DNA from: an uncultured Collinsella sp. | GTDB taxonomy: Bacteria > Actinomycetota > Coriobacteriia > Coriobacteriales > Coriobacteriaceae | Length of the DNA: 56,583 nucleotides | Direction: 5' to 3' | Assembly (NCBI GenBank): GCA_958405565.1 | Contig: CATYEN010000010.1 | Coordinates: 1 to 56,583 of the forward strand | In this document: piece after piece, positions 24,842-33,498 of the stretch | Layout: each line of letters begins with the position of its first letter | Position numbering within the stretch: position 1 is the first letter of the stretch | Position numbers and translations under genes: made by a program | Notes under the pieces: model-generated | What the model was told of the DNA's origin: nothing | Seen by the model: only the letters and a program-made list of their open reading frames with translations | Databases searched by the model: none

Positions 24842-25687
24842 GTGACCGACACATCCAGCGAACATACCGATGGCCTGCTCCGCATTGGCGAGGTCGCGCG
24901 TCTGTTTAACCTAAGCGTTGGCACGCTGCGCCATTACGAGCAGATGGGCCTGCTGGAGCCGGCGTATGTCGATGCGGCAAGTGGCTACCGCTACTACGGC
25001 GCGCGGCAGCTTTCTACCCTCAACACCATCAGCCACCTGCGCGTTCTCGATTTGCCGTTGGCTCAGATTCGCGAATTTGTGACCACGCGCGACGTGGACC
25101 TCATGCAGCGCCAACTCGCCCAGCAGCAGGAGCTTATCGAACGTAAACGCCGTGAGCTGGAACGCGTCTCACGCAAGATCGACAACCGGCTTGCCTTGTT
25201 GCGAGGCGCATTGGATGCTGAGCTCGATACCATCTGCGAGGTCAACGCGCCCGAGCTTCGTTGCGCCGTGCTGCGCGAACGTGTCAACCCCACCGATGCC
25301 TATGCGCTGGAGTGGCAGATTCGCCAGCTGCAAAAAGGACAGCACGAGACCTTCGTCTTCCTTGGCAATCTGGGTGTGGGCATCGCGCCCGAGCGCATTG
25401 CCACCGGTGACTTTGATGGTTACGACGAGGTCTTTCTGCTGCTCGATGACACGGACGATTACCTGGGGGACGTCGAGGTTCGGTCCGCCGCGCGGTGCCT
25501 GACCGTCAGCTTCCGTGGCACGCACGGGCAGGCGGCCCCGCACTACGAGCGCCTACTCAATTACATGCACGAGCACAACCTGGCCCCCGCCGGCCCCTCG
25601 CGCGAAATCGCCCTCATCGACGACATCATCAGCGACGACCCGGCAACCTACGTGACGCAGATCACAGTGCCTGTTACGGTCTCCTAA
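24842..25687 (+). CDS. MerR-family transcriptional activator with GyrI-like effector domain
   Basis: A 281-residue regulator. The MerR winged helix occupies about 10-80 (IGEVARLFNLSVGTLRHYEQ, GLLEPAYVDAASGYRYYG), followed by a dimerising coiled coil (~85-125, rich in Arg/Glu/Gln). A C-terminal GyrI/BmrR-like ligand-binding domain follows from ~130. Start codon GTG with AAGGAG upstream. The layout matches BmrR/Mta-type multidrug sensors. The binding site is very likely the 19-bp-spacer promoter ahead of the MATE gene. Confidence 0.9.
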   Translation: MTDTSSEHTDGLLRIGEVARLFNLSVGTLRHYEQMGLLEPAYVDAASGYRYYGARQLSTLNTISHLRVLDLPLAQIREFVTTRDVDLMQRQLAQQQELIERKRRELERVSRKIDNRLALLRGALDAELDTICEVNAPELRCAVLRERVNPTDAYALEWQIRQLQKGQHETFVFLGNLGVGIAPERIATGDFDGYDEVFLLLDDTDDYLGDVEVRSAARCLTVSFRGTHGQAAPHYERLLNYMHEHNLAPAGPSREIALIDDIISDDPATYVTQITVPVTVS

Positions 25688-25690
25688 TAA

Positions 25691-25725
25691 AACCACCCGG
25701 AAAGAGTCGAACTTTCCGGGCGGTT
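25691..25725. terminator. Bidirectional terminator between merR gene and ligA
   Basis: Arms AACCACCCGGAAAG and CTTTCCGGGCGGTT with one mismatch. It is followed by CTTCAATTTG on the plus strand and by TTATTAGG on the minus strand. The two genes converge on it. Confidence 0.85.
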
Positions 25726-25747
25726 CTTCAATTTGTCTATCGATGCC

Positions 25748-27976
25748 CTAAACCTGGGGCACCTGACCGGTAGCGAGGATTTGCTCGAGTGCGTCCTCAT
25801 CCAGCACGGGCACACCCAGCTGCTCGGCCTTGGTGAGCTTGGAGCCCGCCTTGGGACCGGCGACCAAGTAGCTCGTCTTCTTCGACACGCTGCCCGAAAC
25901 CTTAGCGCCGAGCACCTTGAGCGCAGCGCCCGCCTCGCCGCGCGTGCGGTTTACGAGCGTGCCGGTCAGGACAAACGTCAGACCCGCGAGCGGTTGCGCG
26001 TCGGCGAGCTCGCCCGCTACGCCGGCATCGGCTGCGGCCTGCGCATGCGCAGCTCCCAAGTCGACCTCGAGCGACAGGCCCGCCTGGCGCAGGCGCTCCA
26101 GCACGGCAAGGTTCTCGGGCACGGCCAGGAACTGCTTGACGCTCGCCGCGATCTTGGGGCCGATGCCCTCGCACTCGGCGATGTCTTCCTCACTTGCCAA
26201 AATAAGCTTGTCGATCGACAGGAATCGCTCGGCGATGACCTCGCCCACGCTTTTGCCCACATGGCGGATACCCAGGGCAAACAGCACACGACCGAGCGGT
26301 TGGCTCTTGGACTTGTTAAGCTCGGCGATGATCTTCTCGGCCGTCTTGAGGCCAACCGGAATGGGATCGCCCTTCTTAACGCCCTTTTTGCTGTTGGAGC
26401 TGGCATACACGCGGCCCGTGTCCAGGCCGGCGATGTCGTCGACCGTAAGCTGGTAGAAATCCGCGACATCGTGGATCAGCCCAGCGGCGATCATCTTGTC
26501 GACGATCTCGTCGCCCAGGCCGTCAACGTCCATGCAGCCGCGGCTCACCCAGTGCAGCAGACGCTCCTTGAGCTGTGCGGGGCAGTCGATGGACACGCAA
26601 CGGTAGGCAACCTCGCCGTCCTCATGGACCACGGGGCTGCCGCACACGGGGCAGACCTCGGGCATGTGCCAGTCGACCGAATCGGCCGGGCGCTTGTCGA
26701 GCACCGGACCCACGACCTCCGGAATGACGTCGCCCGCCTTGTGCACGATGATGGTGTCGCCCTCGCGCACGTTTTTGCGGCGGATCTCGTCGATGTTGTG
26801 CAGCGTGGCGCGCGCGATAGTGGAGCCGGCAACCGTCACCGGATCGAACTCCGCGACCGGCGTGAGCACGCCGGTGCGGCCCACTTGGATGCGAATCTCG
26901 CGCAGGATAGTCTGCTTTTCCTCGGGCGGAAACTTAAAGGCGATAGCCCAGCGCGGCGCGCGGGCGGTAAAGCCCAGGTCGAGCTGCTGCTGGAAGCTGT
27001 CGACCTTTACGACCACGCCGTCGATGTCGTAATCTAGGTCGCCGCGGTGCTCGAGCGCCTGAGCACAAAACTCGTGGACCTCGGCCGGCGTGGCGCAGCG
27101 GGCCACGTTGGGGTTGACGCTAAAGCCGGCGCTGCGCAGCCAGTCAAGGAACTCGCGCTGGCTATGGACGTGCAACGGGTCGGTATCGGCGATGGCGTAG
27201 ATAAAGGTGGCCAAGTCGCGACGTGCCGTGACCTTGGGATCCTTTTGGCGCAAGGATCCGGCGGCGGCGTTGCGCGGGTTGGCGAAGGGATCGCGGCCCT
27301 CGGCATCGGCCTCATCGTTCAGGCGCACAAAGCTGCCCTTAGGCATGTAAACCTCGCCGCGCACCTCGATGGTACGCTCGCGGTCGGCGCCCATGTGGGC
27401 GAGCGCTGCCTCGGACAGATGCATGGGCACATCCTTGATGGTGCGCACGTTGAGCGACACATCCTCGCCCGTGGTGCCGTCACCGCGCGTGGCTGCGCGC
27501 ACGAAGGTGCCATTCTGGTAGGTAAGCGCCACGCCTAAGCCGTCGATCTTGAGCTCACAGGTATAGGTAACGCTGCCGGCACCGAGCGCATCCTCGGTGC
27601 GCTGGAGCCATGCGTCGAGTTCGTCCAGGTCCATGGCGTCGTCCATGGAATACATGCGCGCCATGTGCGTGACCGGTGTAAACTGCTCGCTCACGTAGCC
27701 GCCCACGCGCTGGGTATAGCTGTCGGGTGTCACCAGATCGGGATAGGCCGCCTCGATCTCCTGCAGCTCAACGAGCATTTTGTCGAAAGCGGCGTCCGTG
27801 ATCTCGGGGGCATCGAGCATATAGTAGCGGTAGGCATGGTAGTCGAGCTCGTGGCGCAGCTCGGCCGCGCGCGCTGCCGCCTTGGCGCGAGCATCGGTCG
27901 GTGCGGTGGCATCCGCGCTCGCGGGCGTTTCGGTATCGATGTCCACGCCGTCACCAAACAGGCTCGATTGCTCCAT
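25748..27976 (-). CDS. ligA: NAD-dependent DNA ligase
   Basis: LigA seals nicks during replication and repair using NAD. The 742-residue protein has the N-terminal Ia domain (HAYRYYMLDAPEITDAAFD), the adenylation lysine in KIDG, the OB fold, a four-cysteine zinc finger (CPVCGSPVV and later CVSIDCP), helix-hairpin-helix repeats (IAECEGIGPKIAASV) and a BRCT domain (~655-730, GLTFVLTGTL). The ATG with AAGGAG upstream is used; the frame continues 15 codons further up. It is a single-gene unit with a terminator at 25691. Confidence 0.96.
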   Translation of the reverse strand: MEQSSLFGDGVDIDTETPASADATAPTDARAKAAARAAELRHELDYHAYRYYMLDAPEITDAAFDKMLVELQEIEAAYPDLVTPDSYTQRVGGYVSEQFTPVTHMARMYSMDDAMDLDELDAWLQRTEDALGAGSVTYTCELKIDGLGVALTYQNGTFVRAATRGDGTTGEDVSLNVRTIKDVPMHLSEAALAHMGADRERTIEVRGEVYMPKGSFVRLNDEADAEGRDPFANPRNAAAGSLRQKDPKVTARRDLATFIYAIADTDPLHVHSQREFLDWLRSAGFSVNPNVARCATPAEVHEFCAQALEHRGDLDYDIDGVVVKVDSFQQQLDLGFTARAPRWAIAFKFPPEEKQTILREIRIQVGRTGVLTPVAEFDPVTVAGSTIARATLHNIDEIRRKNVREGDTIIVHKAGDVIPEVVGPVLDKRPADSVDWHMPEVCPVCGSPVVHEDGEVAYRCVSIDCPAQLKERLLHWVSRGCMDVDGLGDEIVDKMIAAGLIHDVADFYQLTVDDIAGLDTGRVYASSNSKKGVKKGDPIPVGLKTAEKIIAELNKSKSQPLGRVLFALGIRHVGKSVGEVIAERFLSIDKLILASEEDIAECEGIGPKIAASVKQFLAVPENLAVLERLRQAGLSLEVDLGAAHAQAAADAGVAGELADAQPLAGLTFVLTGTLVNRTRGEAGAALKVLGAKVSGSVSKKTSYLVAGPKAGSKLTKAEQLGVPVLDEDALEQILATGQVPQV

Positions 27977-28084
27977 AGCGGCACTCCTTCGCTCGATTTC
28001 AAACGGATACAAGGGTACCACCGGTCGCGATGGGGCCGAATAGCCCTTTCAAACCGCACCGAATCGGCAGCCGTCGGACCGGGG

Positions 28085-28288
28085 TGGACAGTTAGTTCAG
28101 ATACGTATAAATCTGCGAACCGAATCGAGCTCAAATGGCGCCATTTCACCCCATTTGGTCGTCCCGGAGCGGCACGATCGGCTTATTTCTCCTTCCGAGC
28201 ACCCATCAGAGCCCCATTTCCATCCCAAAACAGCTCAAAACGCATCCCGGACTGCCCTAGATTTATACGTATCTGAACTAACTGTCCA
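28085..28288. repeat. 204-bp element with perfect 30-bp terminal inverted repeats
   Basis: The left arm (28085-28114, starting TGGACAGTTAGTTCAGATAC) and the right arm (28259-28288) are perfect complements over 30 bases. They flank 144 bases without a coding frame. It lies upstream of ligA and beyond the htrA terminator. It has the shape of a miniature inverted-repeat element, but no obvious target-site duplication is visible at the outer ends. A similarly built element with unrelated sequence is at 44164-44381. Confidence 0.8.
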
Positions 28289-28363
28289 GACCATTCCGAA
28301 CCGAGCTCCTCGCCAGCTCAAAGTGATCCGTTTTCCTCCGTCCCCGGGGGATCATTGTGGAAA

Positions 28364-28400
28364 GAGGGGCTGTCCCGCGCCTGGTGGGACAGCCCCTCTG
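28364..28400 (-). terminator. Terminator of the htrA gene
   Basis: Perfect 14-bp arms AGAGGGGCTGTCCC and GGGACAGCCCCTCT, nine-base loop. It is followed by TTCC on the minus strand and lies 26 bases past the htrA stop. The T-tail is short. Confidence 0.7.
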
Positions 28401-28425
28401 GCTTCGATATGTGTGACGTGGCTCG

Positions 28426-29889
28426 TTAGTAGCCCTGGCCGTAGCCTTGGCCCTGGCCCTGCTGGCCCAGCAGCTCCTCCAGGTACTGACGCAGCTGCTC
28501 GTCGGTGATGCCACCGTTGCCGGTATCAGTCGAGCTGTCGTTCTGCTGCTGGTTCTGCAGCTCCTCGTCGGAGCCCAGCTCAACAGTGACCTTCTTCTCT
28601 TCCTTGCCGCGCACGAGCGTGATCTCGACCTTCTCGCCCACCTCGTGGCTACGCAGTGCGATGATCAGGCCATCGGCACTCGTGATCTCGTCATCGCCCA
28701 GCTTGGTGATGACGTCGCCCTCCTGGATGCCGGCCTTGGCCGCGGGACCGTCCTCCACAACGCTCGCCACATACGCGCCGCTATCGGTGCTCAGCTTGTT
28801 GGTGCGGGCGTTGAGCGCATTGACGCTCGAGAGCGTGGCGCCCAGGTACGGATGAACCGGCGTCTTGCCGTCGATAATCTGGTCGGCGATGTTCTTGGCA
28901 TAGTTGACCGGAATGGCAAAGCCAACGCCCGAGCTGGAACCCGAGTAGCTCTCGATGAGCGAGTTAATGCCCACGAGCTCGCCATTGTCGTTGACGAGCG
29001 CGCCGCCGGAGTTGCCCGGGTTGATGGCGGCATCGGTCTGGATCATGTTGGCATAGATGGTATTACCGCTGGTAGAGCTCATGGCCGTGGAGCGGTAGAG
29101 CGCCGAGACGATACCGGTGGAGACAGACTGCTCGTTGCCGAACGGCGAACCGATCGCCATGACCCACTCGCCCACGTTGAGCTTGGAGGAGTCGCCGATC
29201 TCGATCGGCGTGAGCTTGGAGGCGTCGGCGTCCTTGAGCTTGATGACGGCCAGGTCGCTCGAGGCATCGTTGCCCACGAACTCGGCCTCGTAGGTGGCGC
29301 CGTCGTCCATGGTAACCACGTACTGGTCATAGCCATCGACCACATGGTTGTTGGTGAGGATGTGACCCTCGGTATCGAGCACCACGCCCGAACCAACGCT
29401 ACCCGAGCTGTCCGACTCGTCAGCGGACTGCGAAAGCGTGTTGCCCTGGCTGCCACTCGAAGTGGCGGTGATGGAAACTACGGAGGGCAGCGCCTTGGCG
29501 GAAACGGCCTCGGCCAGCGTGGTGTCCTCGGAGTCGATCGTGATCTTTTGCGTCGACGAGCCCGAAGCGCCCGCCGTCACGGCGTTCTTGCCGCCGCCGA
29601 TATCGAGCGTGCCGCTCATGATGAGCGCGATGACCAGCAGGGCGCCGCAGGCGCAGCCGGCGAGCGCTGTGATGAAGATCGGCAGCTTTTTGGTCTTGGT
29701 CTTGACCACCGTATGCTTGTTCACGACCTGCTGGCCGCCCAGCGGTTGGCCGGTCTGCGTGTCGTAGGCCTGCACATAGGGAATGTTGTTGCCGCCAGCA
29801 GGCGTCGACTCCACCTGCACGCGCGGCTGTTGCTGAGTCTCGCCGGCGTTGCCCGCATCCTGGGGACGCTGGGAATCGTACTCGCTCAT
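28426..29889 (-). CDS. Membrane-anchored HtrA/DegP-type serine protease
   Basis: A 487-residue extracytoplasmic quality-control protease. A ~60-residue charged cytoplasmic part leads to one membrane helix (about 67-90, LPIFITALAGCACGALLVIA), then a Ser/Gly linker. The trypsin-like domain carries the catalytic triad His in TNNHVVDG, Asp in SDLAVIKL and Ser in NPGNSGGALV. A PDZ domain follows (GAYVASVVEDGPAAKAGIQE), and a Gln/Gly-rich end (GQGQGYGQGY). The architecture matches actinobacterial HtrA/PepD and Bacillus HtrA. The ATG with GAAAGGA upstream is used. The leader region contains the terminator of the glnA operon. Confidence 0.93.
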   Translation of the reverse strand: MSEYDSQRPQDAGNAGETQQQPRVQVESTPAGGNNIPYVQAYDTQTGQPLGGQQVVNKHTVVKTKTKKLPIFITALAGCACGALLVIALIMSGTLDIGGGKNAVTAGASGSSTQKITIDSEDTTLAEAVSAKALPSVVSITATSSGSQGNTLSQSADESDSSGSVGSGVVLDTEGHILTNNHVVDGYDQYVVTMDDGATYEAEFVGNDASSDLAVIKLKDADASKLTPIEIGDSSKLNVGEWVMAIGSPFGNEQSVSTGIVSALYRSTAMSSTSGNTIYANMIQTDAAINPGNSGGALVNDNGELVGINSLIESYSGSSSGVGFAIPVNYAKNIADQIIDGKTPVHPYLGATLSSVNALNARTNKLSTDSGAYVASVVEDGPAAKAGIQEGDVITKLGDDEITSADGLIIALRSHEVGEKVEITLVRGKEEKKVTVELGSDEELQNQQQNDSSTDTGNGGITDEQLRQYLEELLGQQGQGQGYGQGY

Positions 29890-29918
29890 AGCTGCGATCC
29901 TTTCGTCAAATAACCAAA

Positions 29919-29942
29919 GGCCCGCCAAACATGTGGCGGGCC
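29919..29942 (-). terminator. Terminator after the glnA-regulator operon
   Basis: Arms GGCCCGCC and GGCGGGCC, eight-base loop. On the minus strand it is followed by TTTGGTTATTTG. It lies between the regulator stop (30098) and the htrA start. Confidence 0.75.
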
Positions 29943-30056
29943 ATCATTGTTCACGTTGAGTTGTACCCCAATATGCGGGTGCGCGTGTATGAGAACGCAA
30001 TCTTTTAGGAAGGCTTAAGTTCTGTTGCAAACCCGAAAGGCACCCGCACCTGCGGC

Positions 30057-30095
30057 AAAACCACCACAAAGGTGCCTGTCCCCTTTGTGGTAGAA
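30057..30095. repeat. Short palindromic repeat family B, copy 5
   Basis: AAAACCACCACAAAGGTGCC followed by TGTCCCCTTTGTGGTAGAA. It lies two bases beyond the stop of the left-reading response regulator. Read on the minus strand it ends in GGTGGTTTTG, so it could act as a terminator. Confidence 0.8.
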
Positions 30096-30097
30096 AT

Positions 30098-30760
30098 CTA
30101 GTCCTTAAACAGATAGCCCACGCCGCGGACGGTGGTGATGTGTGCCGCGATCTGCGGGCCCACCTTGGAGCGGATACGACGGATGTGCACGTCGACGGTG
30201 CGTGTGCCGCCGCAGTACTCGAAGCCCCACACGCGGTGCAGCAGCACCTCGCGGCTGTAGGCGCGGTTGGGATGCGTCGCCAAAAAGCTCAGCAGCGAGT
30301 ACTCCATCAGCGTCAGGTCGATGGGCTCATCGTCGAGCGTCACCTGGTAGGTAGCCAGGTTGATCTCGAGGTTGTCGATGTTGAGCACGTCATCGGCGGT
30401 GACGGTCTCCTCCTCGCCCATCAGGCGCTGCGCACGAGCCTTGAGCTCGTTGGGCGTCGCCGTGGGGCACACGAAGTCGGCATGCGCGTGGTTCGGCAGG
30501 CGCAGGGTGCCGAGCGCCTCGTCGTCGACGATCACCAGCATGGGAACGCCACCGCGATCGTCGAGCCATTTGGCAATCTGATCGATACGGTCGCTGCGGA
30601 TGCCGTCGGAATCGAGGATCAGAAGGTCAAAATCGTGCGCCGCAGTCGGCGAATCGGGGGTGGCCAGGCTCACCTCGACACCCAGGGTGGTCGTCAGGCT
30701 GCGGGCAAACTCGTGGAAGCGCGTCGTGCGCGCCATGAACAGGGCACTCTTTTCGGACAT
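30098..30760 (-). CDS. Atypical OmpR-family response regulator, GlnR-like
   Basis: A 220-residue two-domain regulator. The receiver-like half (1-115) lacks the acidic pair normally found after the first strand (the start reads MSEKSALFMARTTRF). At the position of the conserved lysine it has CPTA (DFVCPTATPNEL). The usual phospho-acceptor Asp may remain (LLILDSDG). The C-terminal winged helix (~125-220: LTLMEYSLLSFLATHPNRAY, VHIRRIRSKVG, TVRGVGYLF) is standard. It lies 50 bases after glnA, with no histidine kinase nearby. This agrees with GlnR, the phosphorylation-independent nitrogen regulator of Actinobacteria. The start is placed at the ATG after the glnA stop. Confidence 0.85.
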   Translation of the reverse strand: MSEKSALFMARTTRFHEFARSLTTTLGVEVSLATPDSPTAAHDFDLLILDSDGIRSDRIDQIAKWLDDRGGVPMLVIVDDEALGTLRLPNHAHADFVCPTATPNELKARAQRLMGEEETVTADDVLNIDNLEINLATYQVTLDDEPIDLTLMEYSLLSFLATHPNRAYSREVLLHRVWGFEYCGGTRTVDVHIRRIRSKVGPQIAAHITTVRGVGYLFKD

Positions 30761-30810
30761 ATCGGCCTCCAAAGAAATGAGCTCAATCGTACTGGAACAA
30801 GCCAGCGCGA

Positions 30811-32148
30811 TTAGGAGTTCGCCAGGTAGTGCTTGATTTCCCACTCGGTAATCGTGGACTCGAACTTATGCCACTCGTCGCGCTTCTTTTTGAGGAAGAA
30901 GCTGTGGATGTGCTTGCCGAGGGCATCCTTCATAAACTGCGAGTCCTCAAACACGTCGAGCGCCTCTTTGAGCGAGCGCGGCAGCGGCGCGTAGCCGGCC
31001 TCCAGCATCTGACGGTCGGTGAGCTTGAGCGTCTCGGCCGTGGCCTCGGGCGGAAGCTCCAGCTTGCGCTCGATGCCGTCGAGACCAGCAGCCAGCGTGA
31101 CGGTGTTGACCAGGTACGGGTTGGCCATGGGATCGGGACTGCGCAGCTCGATGCGCGTGGACAGCTGCTTGCCGGGCTTGTAGACCGGGATGCGGACCAT
31201 GCTCGCGCGGTTGCGCAGGCCCCACGTGGCGTACTGCGGCACGGAGTCGCCACCGGTGGTGATGCGCTTGTACGAGTTGACGGTGGGGTTGGTGATGGCG
31301 CTGATTTCGCGCGCGTGCGCCAGAATGCCGGCCATGTAGTGCTTGGCGACGTCGGAGAGATGGTACTTCTCGTCGTCCTCGCCCCAAAAGACGTTGTTGC
31401 CGTCGTGGTCGAACAGCGACTGGTGCAGGAACATGGCGCTGCCGTCCTCGCCCGCCAGCGGCTTGGGCATAAAGGAGGCGTGGCAGCCGCTCTCGTAGGC
31501 CTGCTGCTTAATGATGAGCTTGGCCGTGGTGATGGCGTCGGACATGCTCAGGGCCTCGGCATGGCGCAGGCTCATGCCGTGCTGCGAGCGGCCGGCGGCG
31601 TGGAAGGTGTACTCCACGGGCACGGACATCTTCTCGAGCGTGAGGACCGTGTTGCGGCGCAGGTCGCGGGCGGCGTCGCTCACCGAAAGGTCGAAGTAGC
31701 CCACGTTGTCGAGCGGCTCGGGCGTATGCTCGTCGGGGAAGTAGTAATACTCCAGCTCGGCACCAACGTTGAGCAGGTAGCCGGCCTTTTCGGCCTTGTG
31801 GAACATGCGGCGCAGGGCATCGCGCGGATCGCCGGCGAAGGGCTTGCGATCGGGAGTGCACACGTCGCAGAACACGCGGGCGACGCCGTTGTGGCTCGGG
31901 CGCCACGGCAGAATCTGGAAGGTCGAGGCATCGGGGAACGCGAGCATGTCGGCTTCCTCGGGCGTGGCAAAGCCCTCGATGGCCGAGCCGTCAAAGCCAA
32001 TGCCTTCCTCAAAAGCGACCTCGAGGTCCTCGGGGCTGATGGCAAAGTTCTTGAGGCGACCGAGAATGTCGACAAACCACAGACGCACAAAGCGGATGTC
32101 ACGCTGCTCTACAGAGCGGAGTACGTAATCGATGTTCTGCTGGTTCAT
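30811..32148 (-). CDS. glnA: Glutamine synthetase type I (alpha subtype)
   Basis: GlnA makes glutamine from glutamate, ammonia and ATP, here in a 445-residue form. Recognisable parts are the N-terminal beta-grasp (FVRLWFVDILGRLKNFAI), FDGSAIEGF, the metal-ligand region EYYYFPDE, MSLRHAEALSMSD, and the glutamate-binding segment AGILAHAREISAITNPTVNSYKR as a whole region. The adenylylation-loop tyrosine of the beta subtype (NLYDLPPEE) is replaced by KLELPPEAT, so covalent control by adenylylation is unlikely. The regulator gene follows in the same operon. The ATG has AAAGGGGAGC ahead. Confidence 0.95.
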   Translation of the reverse strand: MNQQNIDYVLRSVEQRDIRFVRLWFVDILGRLKNFAISPEDLEVAFEEGIGFDGSAIEGFATPEEADMLAFPDASTFQILPWRPSHNGVARVFCDVCTPDRKPFAGDPRDALRRMFHKAEKAGYLLNVGAELEYYYFPDEHTPEPLDNVGYFDLSVSDAARDLRRNTVLTLEKMSVPVEYTFHAAGRSQHGMSLRHAEALSMSDAITTAKLIIKQQAYESGCHASFMPKPLAGEDGSAMFLHQSLFDHDGNNVFWGEDDEKYHLSDVAKHYMAGILAHAREISAITNPTVNSYKRITTGGDSVPQYATWGLRNRASMVRIPVYKPGKQLSTRIELRSPDPMANPYLVNTVTLAAGLDGIERKLELPPEATAETLKLTDRQMLEAGYAPLPRSLKEALDVFEDSQFMKDALGKHIHSFFLKKKRDEWHKFESTITEWEIKHYLANS

Positions 32149-32283
32149 GTCGCTCCCCTTTCTTTCGGGCGGGTTTCGACTGTTCTATATCGCAGATACT
32201 ATCGCAGAAAAATGTTTCCGCAGGGTTAAAGCGTATCAAGCGCTCAAAAAAACGTGCGCGAGCAGACCGTTGCGAACGAGCGG

Positions 32284-33306
32284 CTAGCGTAAGGTCGAGG
32301 CGCGGTGTTCGATGTGGCCGGGGATCTCGATGTGCTTGGGAGCGAGCTTTGCGGCATCGCCCACCGTAGTGGTAACGATGTCGATGCGTTCGGACAGACG
32401 CTCGACTACGCGCTCGGCAATGGTGAGGGTGTCCTGCGCGGCCGTGGTCACACCGCCAAAGAGCACGTGGTTCCAGGGGTAATCGTCAAACGTCGCAATC
32501 TTGAGGCCAGCCGGCAACGAGGGTCCCAACTGTGCCAGTGCCTCGGTCAGACGCAGAAAGACCAGGCCGTTGACGGCAATGAGGCCGAGCTTTTTACCCG
32601 CATAGCCGCGGATGGTCTCGTCCAGGCGACTGACACCCGTGGCGCCACCGTCGGCCAGGGTGACGACCTCGCCCGCAAGACCGCGGCGCGAAAGCTCGTC
32701 GGCAAAGGACTCGGCGCGCTCGCGACGCACGGGGCTGTCATCGCTTGCCTCGGTGAGCAGGCACAGGCGCTCGCTGCCCGCGGCAGCTAGGGCGTCGACC
32801 AGGCCGGCAACCAGCTCGCGGTTGTTAGACGTCACCAAGTCGATGCCGCCATCCTCGATGTCGCGGTCGAGCAACACGACCGGCAAGCGGCCCGCAGCTG
32901 CGGCGATCGCCTCGTCGTTGCCGCCGCAGGTGTTGACGACCAAGCCGTCCACGCCCGCATCGATGAGCCTGGTGAGCGACTCGGCCTCCTTAGCGGGATC
33001 GTTGCCGCTGATGGCCGTCATAAGCGAGCAGCCGCGCGCGGCGGCGCTGGCGGAAAGGCCCTCGAGCATGGCGCTCGAGAACGGGTTGGCGATGTCGGCC
33101 AGAATCACGCCGATGAGGTTGGTGCGCGAGCTGCGAAGGTTACGCGCGGCGGCACGGGGACGGTAGCCGGTGCGCTCGATGACCTCGGCGATGCGAGCGC
33201 GGGTTTCCTCGGTCATCTGCCCGGGGCGGTTGTTGAGGTAGCGCGAGACCGTGGCCGGGCTCACGCCCGCCTCGGCGGCAATGTCTTTGATTCTCATCTG
33301 CGCCAT
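32284..33306 (-). CDS. kdgR: LacI-family regulator of the 2-keto-3-deoxygluconate genes
   Basis: A 340-residue repressor with an N-terminal helix-turn-helix (MRIKDIAAEAGVSPATVSRY), a hinge helix (RPRAAARNLRSSRTNLIGV) and a periplasmic-binding-protein-like sugar domain. It is transcribed divergently from the KDG kinase gene. Two overlapping LacI-type half-palindromes lie in front of that gene (33409-33438). By position and family it corresponds to KdgR of Bacillus. The symbol is inferred from context. The start chosen is the ATG four codons before MRIKD preceded by GGGGTG; the exact start is uncertain by a few codons. Confidence 0.75.
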   Translation of the reverse strand: MAQMRIKDIAAEAGVSPATVSRYLNNRPGQMTEETRARIAEVIERTGYRPRAAARNLRSSRTNLIGVILADIANPFSSAMLEGLSASAAARGCSLMTAISGNDPAKEAESLTRLIDAGVDGLVVNTCGGNDEAIAAAAGRLPVVLLDRDIEDGGIDLVTSNNRELVAGLVDALAAAGSERLCLLTEASDDSPVRRERAESFADELSRRGLAGEVVTLADGGATGVSRLDETIRGYAGKKLGLIAVNGLVFLRLTEALAQLGPSLPAGLKIATFDDYPWNHVLFGGVTTAAQDTLTIAERVVERLSERIDIVTTTVGDAAKLAPKHIEIPGHIEHRASTLR

Positions 33307-33408
33307 GGCGCACCCCGTTTCCCACGTGTCGGCAATCTTAGCCATTTTAGGCATTTTTTTAAAAATCTCGCTTGCAAAACGCTGTAGGTGAGTATACTAC
33401 AACTCGAA

Positions 33409-33438
33409 ACGAAACCGATTTCGTAAACCGATTTCGGT
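33409..33438 (+). promoter_or_regulatory. Tandem LacI-type operators before kdgK
   Basis: The unit AAACCGATTTCG occurs twice in direct repeat. The first is within ACGAAACCGATTTCGT (33409-33424; outer six bases palindromic), the second within ACCGATTTCGGT (palindromic arms ACCGA/TCGGT). A -10-like TATACT lies just upstream at 33393-33398, with TTGCAA 15 bases before it, so bound repressor would sit on the transcription start. The divergent LacI-type gene is the likely partner. Confidence 0.75.
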
Positions 33439-33440
33439 AA

Positions 33441-33498
33441 GCGTTGGCACGGAGGTGCAAAGATGCACCCTACCGTCTTGGCACCTCCGTGCCAACGC
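33441..33498 (+). promoter_or_regulatory. Perfect 18-bp hairpin in the kdgK leader
   Basis: Arms GCGTTGGCACGGAGGTGC and its complement enclose a 22-base loop. The hairpin begins three bases after the operators and ends 43 bases before the kdgK start, so it would be at or near the mRNA 5' end. There is no T-run, so it does not look like a terminator. A role in mRNA stability or as a protein site is possible. Confidence 0.7.

Noticed and set aside
23373..24854. A 493-codon minus-strand frame opposite the MATE gene
   Set aside because: Antisense shadow; the plus-strand MATE protein is unmistakable.
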